A stretch of DNA of 30,322 bases, from NCBI GenBank assembly GCA_964577145.1, contig CAZNXM010000023.1, positions 1-30,322 on the forward strand. Reading direction: 5' to 3'. Shown piece by piece: positions 14,578-21,593 of the stretch. The DNA comes from MGIIa-K1 sp964577145 (GTDB lineage: Archaea; Thermoplasmatota; Poseidoniia; Poseidoniales; Poseidoniaceae). The notes beneath the pieces are model-generated. The model had not been told where the DNA came from. It searched no databases and was given only the letters and a program-made list of their open reading frames with translations. The position numbers and the translations under genes are program-made. Numbering within the stretch: position 1 is the first letter of the stretch; every line of letters begins with the position of its first letter.

Positions 14578-16866
14578 ATGAGCGACCCCTTCGACATATC
14601 GAAGGCCCTCGAAGGGGCTGCAATGGACCGTCTTTCTCCCGAAGTCGCACGGTTCAGGCTCCATAGTGATTTTTTACCTGCTGGAGACCAAGAAAAAGCA
14701 ATTGAAGATTTACTTTTTCAATTGGAGAATGGTCAAGAGAGATGCGTGATGCTCGGAGTAACCGGTTCGGGCAAAACATTCGCAATGGCCAACCTCATTG
14801 AGAAGTTGAATATTCCAACTTTAGTAATGAGTCATAACAAGACTCTTGCAAGACAACTCTATCACGAAATGGCATCACTATTCCCCGAGAATGGCGTCGA
14901 ATACTTCGTCTCACACTATGATTACTACCAGCCCGAAGCCTACCTCCCAAAGCGAGATCTCTACATCGACAAGGAACTCTCGATAAACGAGAGAATCGAA
15001 CAAGAAAGATTTGCCACAGTTGCAAGTCTTGTCAGCCGCCCCGATTGTATTGTGGTGTCATCTGTTTCGTGTATTTACGGCCTAAATGCACCTGAGACGT
15101 TTCTACAAAATCACTGTCGGGTAGTAGTAGGGGCGGAAGTAGAACCTCAAGAACTCGTGAACCAATTGGTCGCACTCAAATACAGGCGAATTACCACTGA
15201 CCTTCAACGTGGAGATATGCGACTCAGAGGCGAAAATCTCGATGTATGGATGCCGAGTCGCGACGACCCATTACGCATAAGATTCGGATTTGATGGAATA
15301 GAGCATGTACAAGTTTGCGACCCGGTTACTTGGGAAATTCTCGATGAATTAGATGAGGCATGGATTCATCCAAAAGAATTCTTCATGACCTCGCCTGAAA
15401 GACATGAAATTTCTCTTGAAAGGATAGAGGATGAACTCGATGGGCATCTCGCACAACTCAAGAGCGAGGGTAAGATGCTTGAAGCTCATCGACTCGAACA
15501 GCGAACTCGGTACGACCTTGAAATGCTTCGAGAAGTAGGGCATTGCACTGCTGTAGAAAATTATTCCATGCACTTTGATGGGCGTGATTATGGAGAAAGG
15601 CCCCATTGCCTACTCGACTTCTTTGCTGCAGCTGCTAAACAATTCCACAATGACCCCGATAAGTACCTAGTAATCATGGATGAAAGCCATGTAACTCTCC
15701 CGCAAGTAGGTGGAATGTATGCTGGTGATCGTAGTCGTAAACTGAATTTAATTGAGCACGGATTCCGACTTCCGTCTGCAGCGGACAATAGGCCGCTAAA
15801 GATTTCTGAATTCCAGAAACTTGTGCCTCAGATGCTCTATGTTTCAGCGACCCCAGGTGAAAGGGAATTGCTTCACCTCTGCGAGACTACTGGACAGGAT
15901 TCTCCCCTCGGCCTTCGCCACTATGCAGGTGGAGGCGGCGTGGATGAACCCGAGTATGCTAAGAAGCATCCTGACGCCGAAAGCATGTACGATATGCTTC
16001 AGAAAATCGAAGGTGTGCCACGAATGGAAATACGCCCTACTGGGCTGCTAGATCCCACAATCGAAGTAAGAGGTACAGAAGGACAAATCGCCGACCTACT
16101 TAGCGAAATCAATGCCCGGATTGAAGCCGGTGAACGGACCCTTGTTACAGTTTTAACAATCAAGTTTGCAGAAGAAGTTGCAGCATACCTCAATAAAATG
16201 GGAATCAAAGCACACCATCTTCATTCTGAAATTGATACTATCGAAAGAACCGAGATTATCAACGCTCTAAGAATAGGACATATCGATGCAATAGTTGGCA
16301 TCAATCTGTTGCGAGAGGGGCTCGATATTCCCGAAGTCAGCCTCGTGGCAATTTTCGATGCAGACCGGCAAGGATTCCTGAGAAATGAAAGGAGTTTGTT
16401 GCAGACAATTGGAAGAGCAAGTCGCAACGCCAATGGTTCGGTATTGCTCTACGCGGATTCCATGTCTCCTCCAATGCAAGCTGCAATTCGACAGACTCTC
16501 GAAAGAAGGCAACGACAAACGGAAGATAACGAATTGAAAGGAATCACCCCTCAGACGATTAAGAAGGCTCTACCCCAGATGGGAAGTGATGTTGACGAGC
16601 TGATTGCAGGTACTGCTGGCGGTAAACGACTAGTTAGTGCAAAAGGTGGCCGGAAGAGTGGGGATTGGGCACAAAATCTCAAAGTTGGAGCCGGCCAATG
16701 GGCACGGTCAGAATCTGTAACTTCTAATATTTCACAACCAATTGAAGAATCAGATTTTTCAATTGAGGAATTGAAGGAAATGATGAAGCAAGCAGCCCTA
16801 GAACTTGACTTTGAAAGAGCTGCGATTCTTCGAGATAGAATCAATGCGCTGAACAACCATATTTGA
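14578..16866 (+). CDS. uvrB: Excinuclease ABC subunit UvrB
   Basis: UvrB is the damage-verifying helicase-like subunit of bacterial-type nucleotide excision repair, working with UvrA and UvrC. The protein has 762 residues against about 670 in bacteria. Visible parts are Walker A GVTGSGKT (60-67), the DNA-clamping beta-hairpin SHYDYYQPEAYLP (112-124), Walker B-like DESH (368-371), SATPG (423-427), RPTGLLDP (486-493), the C-terminal helicase motif LLQTIGRASRN and the UVR domain FERAAILRDRINAL near the end. About 42 extra residues (roughly 432-480, Gly- and acid-containing) lie between SATPG and RPTG, where bacterial proteins have about 16. No uvrA or uvrC is in the window. The gene is of bacterial ancestry in archaea. 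Confidence 0.96.
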   Translation: MSDPFDISKALEGAAMDRLSPEVARFRLHSDFLPAGDQEKAIEDLLFQLENGQERCVMLGVTGSGKTFAMANLIEKLNIPTLVMSHNKTLARQLYHEMASLFPENGVEYFVSHYDYYQPEAYLPKRDLYIDKELSINERIEQERFATVASLVSRPDCIVVSSVSCIYGLNAPETFLQNHCRVVVGAEVEPQELVNQLVALKYRRITTDLQRGDMRLRGENLDVWMPSRDDPLRIRFGFDGIEHVQVCDPVTWEILDELDEAWIHPKEFFMTSPERHEISLERIEDELDGHLAQLKSEGKMLEAHRLEQRTRYDLEMLREVGHCTAVENYSMHFDGRDYGERPHCLLDFFAAAAKQFHNDPDKYLVIMDESHVTLPQVGGMYAGDRSRKLNLIEHGFRLPSAADNRPLKISEFQKLVPQMLYVSATPGERELLHLCETTGQDSPLGLRHYAGGGGVDEPEYAKKHPDAESMYDMLQKIEGVPRMEIRPTGLLDPTIEVRGTEGQIADLLSEINARIEAGERTLVTVLTIKFAEEVAAYLNKMGIKAHHLHSEIDTIERTEIINALRIGHIDAIVGINLLREGLDIPEVSLVAIFDADRQGFLRNERSLLQTIGRASRNANGSVLLYADSMSPPMQAAIRQTLERRQRQTEDNELKGITPQTIKKALPQMGSDVDELIAGTAGGKRLVSAKGGRKSGDWAQNLKVGAGQWARSESVTSNISQPIEESDFSIEELKEMMKQAALELDFERAAILRDRINALNNHI
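14586..14617 (+). promoter_or_regulatory. Stem-loop just inside the uvrB coding region
   Basis: CCCCTTCGA (14586-14594) pairs perfectly with TCGAAGGGG (14609-14617), leaving a 14-base loop, starting 8 bases after the first base of the uvrB ATG. A smaller alternative hairpin, TTCGA-CATA-TCGAA, shares the left arm. It is the only clear start-proximal hairpin here that lies downstream of the start codon; it may be chance. Confidence 0.3.
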
Positions 16867-16875
16867 CGGATTATA

Positions 16876-16897
16876 CATGTCCCCTATGGGGGACATG
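16876..16897 (+). promoter_or_regulatory. Perfect 9-bp stem-loop spanning the deoxyhypusine synthase start
   Basis: CATGTCCCC pairs perfectly with GGGGACATG around the loop TATG. The last three bases of the 3' arm are the ATG at 16895-16897. It lies 10 bases after the uvrB stop and is the longest perfect stem in the window. Other in-frame ATGs occur in the left arm (16877) and loop (16886). Confidence 0.55.
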
Positions 16898-17935
16898 GGA
16901 TTCATATGCAAGAGTCCCCCGCCTCACAATATGGCAATCGACCCAGAATCATTCGACAAACCAGTCGTCGACTACGATTTTACTGCTGTTGATACACCAC
17001 GCTCTCTAATCGATCAAATGTCGACTGCTGGCGGCTTTACTGCTACCAAATTAGCGATTGCCAGAGACATTCTACGGGGAATGAAAAACGAAGTTGATTC
17101 GGTTGAGGGAGATGTTGGAAAGGTTGCAAACTGGCTCTCATTCCCAGCCTGCCTTTGTGCTACTGGCACTCGTGGATTCTTTGTTGAGGCAATCAAACAA
17201 AAAATGTTCAATGTAGTCTCTACTACTTGTGGTATGTTAGACCACGATATTGCGCGGGCATACAAGCACTATTATCATGGAGCATTTGAACTCGATGATA
17301 TCGAATTGGGAGAGCATCAATTGATGCGCCTTGGCAATGTTGTTGTCCCAAATGCAAGTTATGGTGAAATTATCGAGGCTGTAGTAATGCCCGTCCTTGA
17401 AGACATTCGTAACGACCGACTCAAAGAGACTGGGAAAACCGGAGCAGACGCTTGGATTGGCTTCGGCTCAGTACATTTGGTCTGGGAATTAGGTAAGCGA
17501 ATTGGTACACCTGATACTCTAATTCATTGGGCTTGGAAAAACAAGATCCCAGTTTGTATTCCAGGGATAACCGATGGGAGCATAGGTGCTCAACTCTTCA
17601 TGTTCCGCCAAAAATATCGTGACTTCCATATCGACACTCTTGCTGATGAACAAGTGATGAGTGACCTTACTTGGGATGTTGAGAAATCTAATGCTCTGAT
17701 GGTTGGCGGAGGTATTTCCAAACACCATGTAATTTGGTGGAACCAATATCGCGGGGGTCTCGATTCCGCAGTCTACATTACAACCGCTCCCGAGCACGAC
17801 GGTAGCCTTTCAGGCGCACGTCTTCGTGAAGCTATTAGTTGGGGGAAAATGCGTCCCGAAGCACCTCATATCTGTGTAGAAGGAGATGCTTCAGTATTAC
17901 TACCTCTTCTCGGTTCAGACTTATTCAATGAGTGA
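16895..17935 (+). CDS. dys: Deoxyhypusine synthase
   Basis: The enzyme transfers the aminobutyl group of spermidine to a lysine of translation factor aIF5A, the first step of hypusine formation. The product of about 346 residues has the family segments DQMSTAGGFTATKLA, FPACLCATGTRGFFVEAI, STTCGMLDHDIARA, VCIPGITDGSIGAQ (NAD/spermidine pocket), MVGGGISKHH and TTAPEHDGSLSGARLREA followed by ISWGKM, whose Lys corresponds to the covalent-intermediate lysine (Lys329 in the human enzyme). The start is uncertain: 16895 abuts the stem-loop, while 16931 (MAIDPESFDKP) would give a shorter N terminus closer to many archaeal homologues. It follows uvrB and slightly precedes the lipoprotein gene. No aIF5A gene is in the window. 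Confidence 0.93.
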   Translation: MGFICKSPPPHNMAIDPESFDKPVVDYDFTAVDTPRSLIDQMSTAGGFTATKLAIARDILRGMKNEVDSVEGDVGKVANWLSFPACLCATGTRGFFVEAIKQKMFNVVSTTCGMLDHDIARAYKHYYHGAFELDDIELGEHQLMRLGNVVVPNASYGEIIEAVVMPVLEDIRNDRLKETGKTGADAWIGFGSVHLVWELGKRIGTPDTLIHWAWKNKIPVCIPGITDGSIGAQLFMFRQKYRDFHIDTLADEQVMSDLTWDVEKSNALMVGGGISKHHVIWWNQYRGGLDSAVYITTAPEHDGSLSGARLREAISWGKMRPEAPHICVEGDASVLLPLLGSDLFNE

Positions 17936-17939
17936 TAAC

Positions 17940-19367
17940 ATGCGAGCCTTTCTCCTCAGCATTCTAATGCTCTCTTCGAGCCTTGCTGGATGTTTTGGAG
18001 ATGATATTGTACCTATTGAGCCTGAGGATGAAAATTGGTTTGATTTCCCGATTGATGAGCATACTTGGTATCATTTTGCAGGTGGTATTAACGCCTCAAA
18101 TATCAGTGAATTCGAATATGGGGAGAGAAACATTCCATTCCAAACAGAAGGCACCTACTATGGAATAGGGATGAGTACATTCGAGCCGACAATGGGTATT
18201 ACTCAAACCGATACTATGGTAATGAGTTCATGGGGCAATGGTCCAGCTGGGTCGACTGCTATCGTCTCTTGCGATCTAATCGGCATGCTAGATTCATTGG
18301 ATTATTCTTGCACAAATGTGTATGACCCGCTAGTTCCAATTGCTAATTCGAATGACCCATATGTCTACGTCGACCCATGGACTGGTCGAATAATGAAATT
18401 CGATATGCACGCTCTTCTGGGCATGACGGTTGAATGGTCGGACAATGATGGTGCGAGTTGGACAGGCCCAACAATTGCTACCCAGCCATATTCAGTTCAA
18501 GACCACCAAACCATTGCTAGTTCAAATGCTCCAGCATTATTCCACGAAACAACCTGGATGTACTGTATCAATGGCAATGCCCCAGGTCCACTTTGTGCTG
18601 CAAGCCAAGACGGAGGAGCTACATGGGGGCCTGAGACATTTGGTTCTCCGCCAGATTGCCAATCAGGCGGACTAACTGCACATCTTGTTGGCAGTGTTGA
18701 TGGAAATTTCTACCGAGGAAATATTGGATGTGATGGTACAGGATACTCGGTTTACCGCACAACAAATGCCGGGATTTCATGGACTGAACATGTGCTACCC
18801 ACTTCTGTGACTGGTACTGCAGATACATGGAATGCCGAAGAAGCACAGGTCGAAGTCGATAGTGAAGGGAATATCCACGCAATGTGGATGGGATTGGATA
18901 ACATGCCATACTGGTCATATTCAACCGATAGTGGAGACACATGGTCCAATGAAACGATGATTGCGCCCCCGATAGGCCTTGTTGGCACAGGTTTTCCTGT
19001 TGTTGTCGCAGGTGATGCCGGAACTGTTGGATTCGGATATGTTGGAGATGCAGGAGATGACACTTGGAATGCATATCTGACATTCGCTACCGATGCCTTC
19101 AATGAGACTCCATTATTGACTACAGTTCAGATTAATGCCAATGGTGATCCGATTGATGAGACCCCCGATTGCGGGTACAATCGTTGCGGTGGCTTGGGAG
19201 ATTTCTTAGACATCAGGGTTGATGCCTATGGGCGAATATGGTTTGCGCTATCGCACAATAGGGCAGATATTGGGATATTCGCTACCATCAATGTAGGTCC
19301 AAGTCTAAGAGGGGATGCTGTAAGCGAACTTCCGCCAATGCTAGCAGGTGGAGAACAAACTCTGTGA
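17940..19367 (+). CDS. Lipoprotein with Asp-box (BNR) repeats, sialidase-like beta-propeller
   Basis: This 475-residue exported protein starts with a short hydrophobic signal and lipobox LAGC (15-18), so Cys18 would be lipidated and the protein anchored at the outer face of the membrane. Four Asp-box repeats are visible: SDNDGASW (167-174), SQDGGATW (222-229), TTNAGISW (274-281) and STDSGDTW (328-335). These mark beta-propellers of sialidases and other glycan-active or scaffold proteins. I cannot find the full sialidase Arg triad with confidence, so enzyme activity is not claimed. The ATG at 17928, overlapping the deoxyhypusine synthase stop, would add four residues. The TGA abuts the stop of the convergent HAD gene with no spacer. 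Confidence 0.82.
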   Translation: MRAFLLSILMLSSSLAGCFGDDIVPIEPEDENWFDFPIDEHTWYHFAGGINASNISEFEYGERNIPFQTEGTYYGIGMSTFEPTMGITQTDTMVMSSWGNGPAGSTAIVSCDLIGMLDSLDYSCTNVYDPLVPIANSNDPYVYVDPWTGRIMKFDMHALLGMTVEWSDNDGASWTGPTIATQPYSVQDHQTIASSNAPALFHETTWMYCINGNAPGPLCAASQDGGATWGPETFGSPPDCQSGGLTAHLVGSVDGNFYRGNIGCDGTGYSVYRTTNAGISWTEHVLPTSVTGTADTWNAEEAQVEVDSEGNIHAMWMGLDNMPYWSYSTDSGDTWSNETMIAPPIGLVGTGFPVVVAGDAGTVGFGYVGDAGDDTWNAYLTFATDAFNETPLLTTVQINANGDPIDETPDCGYNRCGGLGDFLDIRVDAYGRIWFALSHNRADIGIFATINVGPSLRGDAVSELPPMLAGGEQTL

Positions 19368-19790
19368 TCACTCGTCGTCGAAGACTTCGACTTCAGCCCA
19401 ACGCTTGACAAACTCAGTCATCTTTGATTTGAATCGTGTCGCACGCACAATATGATTGTCAATCCAGTGATAATTTCCGCCACGAGGTTTGCCAAATAGG
19501 CAGGAGTGCCACTTGAATCCATGTTTTGAAAGCCAAGTCTCGGTCACCTCACGGTGCTCTTCCAATCGACTGGTGAAGAAGCAAATAATGTGACCTTCAT
19601 CATACCATTGGTTTATTCGCTCAACAACTCCATCGTAAACCGCTGCAGTTGCCATGCGGTCAGGCTCCTCGTTGGGAATATCTTCACAAATTGTTCCATC
19701 GATATCAATCAGATAATTCTTGCACCCCTCAGGGAGAGTAGGACTAATTTGAACCCCGTGCTCATCAGTGAGCTCCACTAGGTCTGTCAT
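19368..19790 (-). CDS. HAD superfamily phosphatase-like protein
   Basis: The 140-residue protein has HAD motif I DIDGT (Asp29 nucleophile, Asp31 acid/base), a motif II-like FFTSR and a motif III-like Lys in FGKPRGGNYHWID. Motif IV, usually two acidic residues, is reduced to WIDNH, so metal binding may differ from active family members. The small size and absence of a clear cap domain resemble short HAD phosphatases found in polysaccharide or nucleotide-sugar clusters. ATG at 19790 is the only reasonable start; no ribosome-binding site is evident. An epimerase-like gene lies 39 bases upstream on the same strand, which fits but does not prove a role in sugar metabolism. Confidence 0.75.
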   Translation of the reverse strand: MTDLVELTDEHGVQISPTLPEGCKNYLIDIDGTICEDIPNEEPDRMATAAVYDGVVERINQWYDEGHIICFFTSRLEEHREVTETWLSKHGFKWHSCLFGKPRGGNYHWIDNHIVRATRFKSKMTEFVKRWAEVEVFDDE

Positions 19791-19829
19791 TGGTTTGCGG
19801 CGGGCATTGGCGATAGATGAACACTACTA

Positions 19830-20501
19830 TCATCTCAAGCCAGCGATGAGGTTCATCAATGCAGTTCTAAACGGAATCAGCGGCCTCCATCCGTCGGTAT
19901 CAAGACCAACTAGCGTCTCATGTAATGGAGCCAAATCAGGCCTTGTCCCACTCTCCTGCGTCATGGGCTTCACTTCCATGCCTGCTATCGGGTGCCCGAA
20001 TAATGTCTCAGATGTGAATTCACCACTAATCCCTTGGCCCGTTCGATCCCAAAGCATCAGTAATTCTGCTTTAGAATCGCCTGGGTGCCATTCTCGACGA
20101 CCGCACATATGGATCTGTTCGACTTTCTTTTCAGCCTTGACAATGTGAGCAATCCCTTCAGCTGCATCAAGGACGCACAACCAATAGCGAGATGCGGATT
20201 CAATTTCCTCTCCGCCAATCCATGCTGGAATTTCTGGAGCGAGCCACCTATCAGCACGCGAGGGTAATAAGTCCTGGACAATGATATCCCTGCCAATCAC
20301 AATATCAGCATCACTACCATCGAATGATATCGAGAAACCCTCTCCTTCAGAACTTATGGATGCGGGAGAAAATTTGAGCATGGTAGAATTTCGTTCGGCA
20401 TGGCTTTTCTCATCAGCAACCACATCGACATCCCAGGAGAGGAGTCGGTCGATTACTGCCTCACCGAGAGAACAAGTAGCGCCTCTTACGACAATCGCCA
20501 T
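19830..20501 (-). CDS. Degenerate NAD(P)-binding epimerase/dehydratase-like protein
   Basis: The 223-residue protein resembles an extended SDR (sugar-nucleotide epimerase/dehydratase) by its N-terminal VVRGATCSLGEAVIDRLL, a variant of the GATGxxG dinucleotide motif, and by its C-terminal part: WLCVLDAAEGIAHIVKA followed by HMCGRREWHPGDSKAELL, which mirrors the YVxDxAxAI...NIGG region. It is about 100 residues shorter than usual (about 310-330) and I see no YxxxK catalytic pair. It may be a catalytically dead or repurposed scaffold. It is paired with the HAD gene downstream and is divergent from the PRC-barrel gene across a 307-base spacer. Confidence 0.55.
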   Translation of the reverse strand: MAIVVRGATCSLGEAVIDRLLSWDVDVVADEKSHAERNSTMLKFSPASISSEGEGFSISFDGSDADIVIGRDIIVQDLLPSRADRWLAPEIPAWIGGEEIESASRYWLCVLDAAEGIAHIVKAEKKVEQIHMCGRREWHPGDSKAELLMLWDRTGQGISGEFTSETLFGHPIAGMEVKPMTQESGTRPDLAPLHETLVGLDTDGWRPLIPFRTALMNLIAGLR

Positions 20502-20743
20502 TATTTCATGGCTAAGGCTCTACATTCATGAGCATATCTATTGGAAAAATATTCAATTGCAAAAATTGAATTTTCAATTGAATTCTATCGATAAAATTAA
20601 CTTTCCGCATAGGATTATGCGACATCAATTGAATGCTTGATATTGCACCTGTTATCAAAATCGAATAATTACTGATTCTGCAATTGGGGATAAACGAATT
20701 ATGCGTCAAAGGCAATTGGATTATCATTATTTGTCGGGAAAGA

Positions 20744-20749
20744 GTATAA
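20744..20749 (+). promoter_or_regulatory. Possible TATA box of the PRC-barrel gene
   Basis: GTATAA is preceded by a purine-rich GGGAAAGA that resembles an archaeal BRE. Initiation about 25 bases downstream would give a leader of roughly 35 bases carrying the stem-loop at 20775-20794 and the ribosome-binding site. Composition and spacing are the only evidence. Confidence 0.35.
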
Positions 20750-20774
20750 GACCCGCCACTATAGACGGTCTAAC

Positions 20775-20794
20775 AGTCAAGATGCAATCTGACT
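20775..20794 (+). promoter_or_regulatory. Stem-loop directly before the PRC-barrel gene ribosome-binding site
   Basis: AGTCAAGAT pairs with ATCTGACT (8 base pairs with one bulged A) around the loop GCA. The ribosome-binding sequence AGGAG follows immediately (20795-20799) and the ATG lies 9 bases further on. It shows the same order, hairpin then ribosome-binding site then start, seen at other genes here. Confidence 0.45.
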
Positions 20795-20808
20795 AGGAGA
20801 TGGGAAAA

Positions 20809-21399
20809 ATGAAGAACAACGATTACGACATCCAGGAGTTACTCCAGAGGGATGTTTACGTGAATGATACGAAGGTGGGAACGATTGTAGGAGAACGTCA
20901 CCACCCGAACGAATCCAGGGTGCGCTCTATGCGCATTATGGTAGAACCAGGGGTCGCAGATGAATACATGCGCAAACCAGCGGAACTCGCGCCCCTACAC
21001 AAAGAACTGATACACAGCATCAGAACTGATGGTGCAGTAAAGCTCTCAAAATCGATGCGGGAACTCCAGCGACGCTGGCGCAACACCGTACGGATCGATG
21101 AGAAATTATACGCACCGGATGAAATGATGGATCGAGCAGTCCTAGACAACCAAGGTATGGAAATTGGTGTTATCACCAATCTTGTGAAAATCAAGAGAAC
21201 ATACCGAGCAGTAGTTGTGAAAACTCGAATAGGAATACAGATGCAATATGGGGTCGAGGGTACTATCAATGTACCAATTACCGCACTCGCACGAACCAGA
21301 GAGCGCCTCGATGAGGTCGTGCTCTCTCGCACTTTAGACAAGTTGCTAACATTGCCTTCATACATGCAGGCTAACGATGGCAGTGAAGAAGACGAGTGA
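20809..21399 (+). CDS. Probable tandem PRC-barrel protein
   Basis: The 196-residue soluble protein appears to hold two PRC-barrel-like halves: RDVYVNDTKVGTIVGERH...VRSMRIMVEPG (about 14-48) and DRAVLDNQGMEIGVITNLVK...YRAVVVKTR (about 107-143). Each has the strand pattern in which a conserved GxxIGxV-type turn precedes a beta strand. A basic linker (SMRELQRRWRNTVR) lies between, and the C terminus is acidic (NDGSEEDE). PRC-barrel proteins in archaea include cell-division partners (CdpB, the N terminus of CdvA) and RNA-processing factors, so a structural or adaptor role is plausible but unproven. ATG at 20809 was chosen over 20800 because GGAG at 20796-20799 gives proper spacing only to the former. 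Confidence 0.6.
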   Translation: MKNNDYDIQELLQRDVYVNDTKVGTIVGERHHPNESRVRSMRIMVEPGVADEYMRKPAELAPLHKELIHSIRTDGAVKLSKSMRELQRRWRNTVRIDEKLYAPDEMMDRAVLDNQGMEIGVITNLVKIKRTYRAVVVKTRIGIQMQYGVEGTINVPITALARTRERLDEVVLSRTLDKLLTLPSYMQANDGSEEDE

Positions 21400-21448
21400 A
21401 GTAAACCGTCGAATTCATAACCGATAGTCCGGTCGCCGAGTTGCCCTT

Positions 21449-21525
21449 GCGCGGGTAGCTTAGTCGGCTGGAGCACCCGGCTGATAACCGGGAGGTCGCA
21501 GGTTCAAGTCCTGCCTCGCGCACCA
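21449..21525 (+). tRNA. tRNA-Ile (anticodon GAT), CCA encoded
   Basis: A full cloverleaf can be drawn. The acceptor stem GCGCGGG pairs with CTCGCGC (one G-T pair). The D arm lies in TAGCTTAGTCGGCTGGAGCA. The anticodon stem CCCGG/CCGGG encloses the loop CTGATAA with anticodon GAT. The T arm GCAGG-TTCAAGT-CCTGC is canonical. The discriminator is A, and the CCA at 21523-21525 is encoded in the DNA. No intron is present. It is followed by a T-rich stretch. Confidence 0.97.
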
Positions 21526-21537
21526 AATATCGGAAAA

Positions 21538-21551
21538 TTTTAGTTTTCGTT
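21538..21551 (+). terminator. T-rich terminator candidate after tRNA-Ile
   Basis: Three T-rich clusters (TTTTAGTTTTCGTT) begin 13 bases after the tRNA 3' end. Archaeal RNA polymerase terminates at oligo-T on the coding strand without needing a hairpin, so this is a reasonable tRNA terminator. A weak hairpin, ATGAG-AACC-CTCAT (21554-21567), follows and lies upstream of prs. Confidence 0.45.
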
Positions 21552-21593
21552 CAATGAGAACCCTCATGTATCCCCCTCACAGGGCCTTGCAAC

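Larger units (their letters stand above)
20502..20808. other. AT-rich divergent intergenic region with repeats
   Basis: No gene is supported in these 307 bases, the longest non-coding stretch in the window, between two divergent genes. It contains five copies of the palindrome CAATTG (starts 20554, 20575, 20626, 20681, 20713), an inverted repeat CGCATA-GGAT-TATGCG (20606-20621) and two ATTATGCG copies (20614-20621, 20698-20705), each followed 12-15 bases later by a CAATTG. A promoter for the downstream gene lies near 20744. The rest is A+T-rich without a recognisable RNA gene. It could be a regulatory region; a replication origin is possible but nothing proves it. Confidence 0.5.

Noticed and set aside
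20502..20808. Calling this spacer a replication origin
   Set aside because: No Orc1/Cdc6 gene is nearby and no archaeal origin recognition box is recognisable; only AT richness and repeats are seen.
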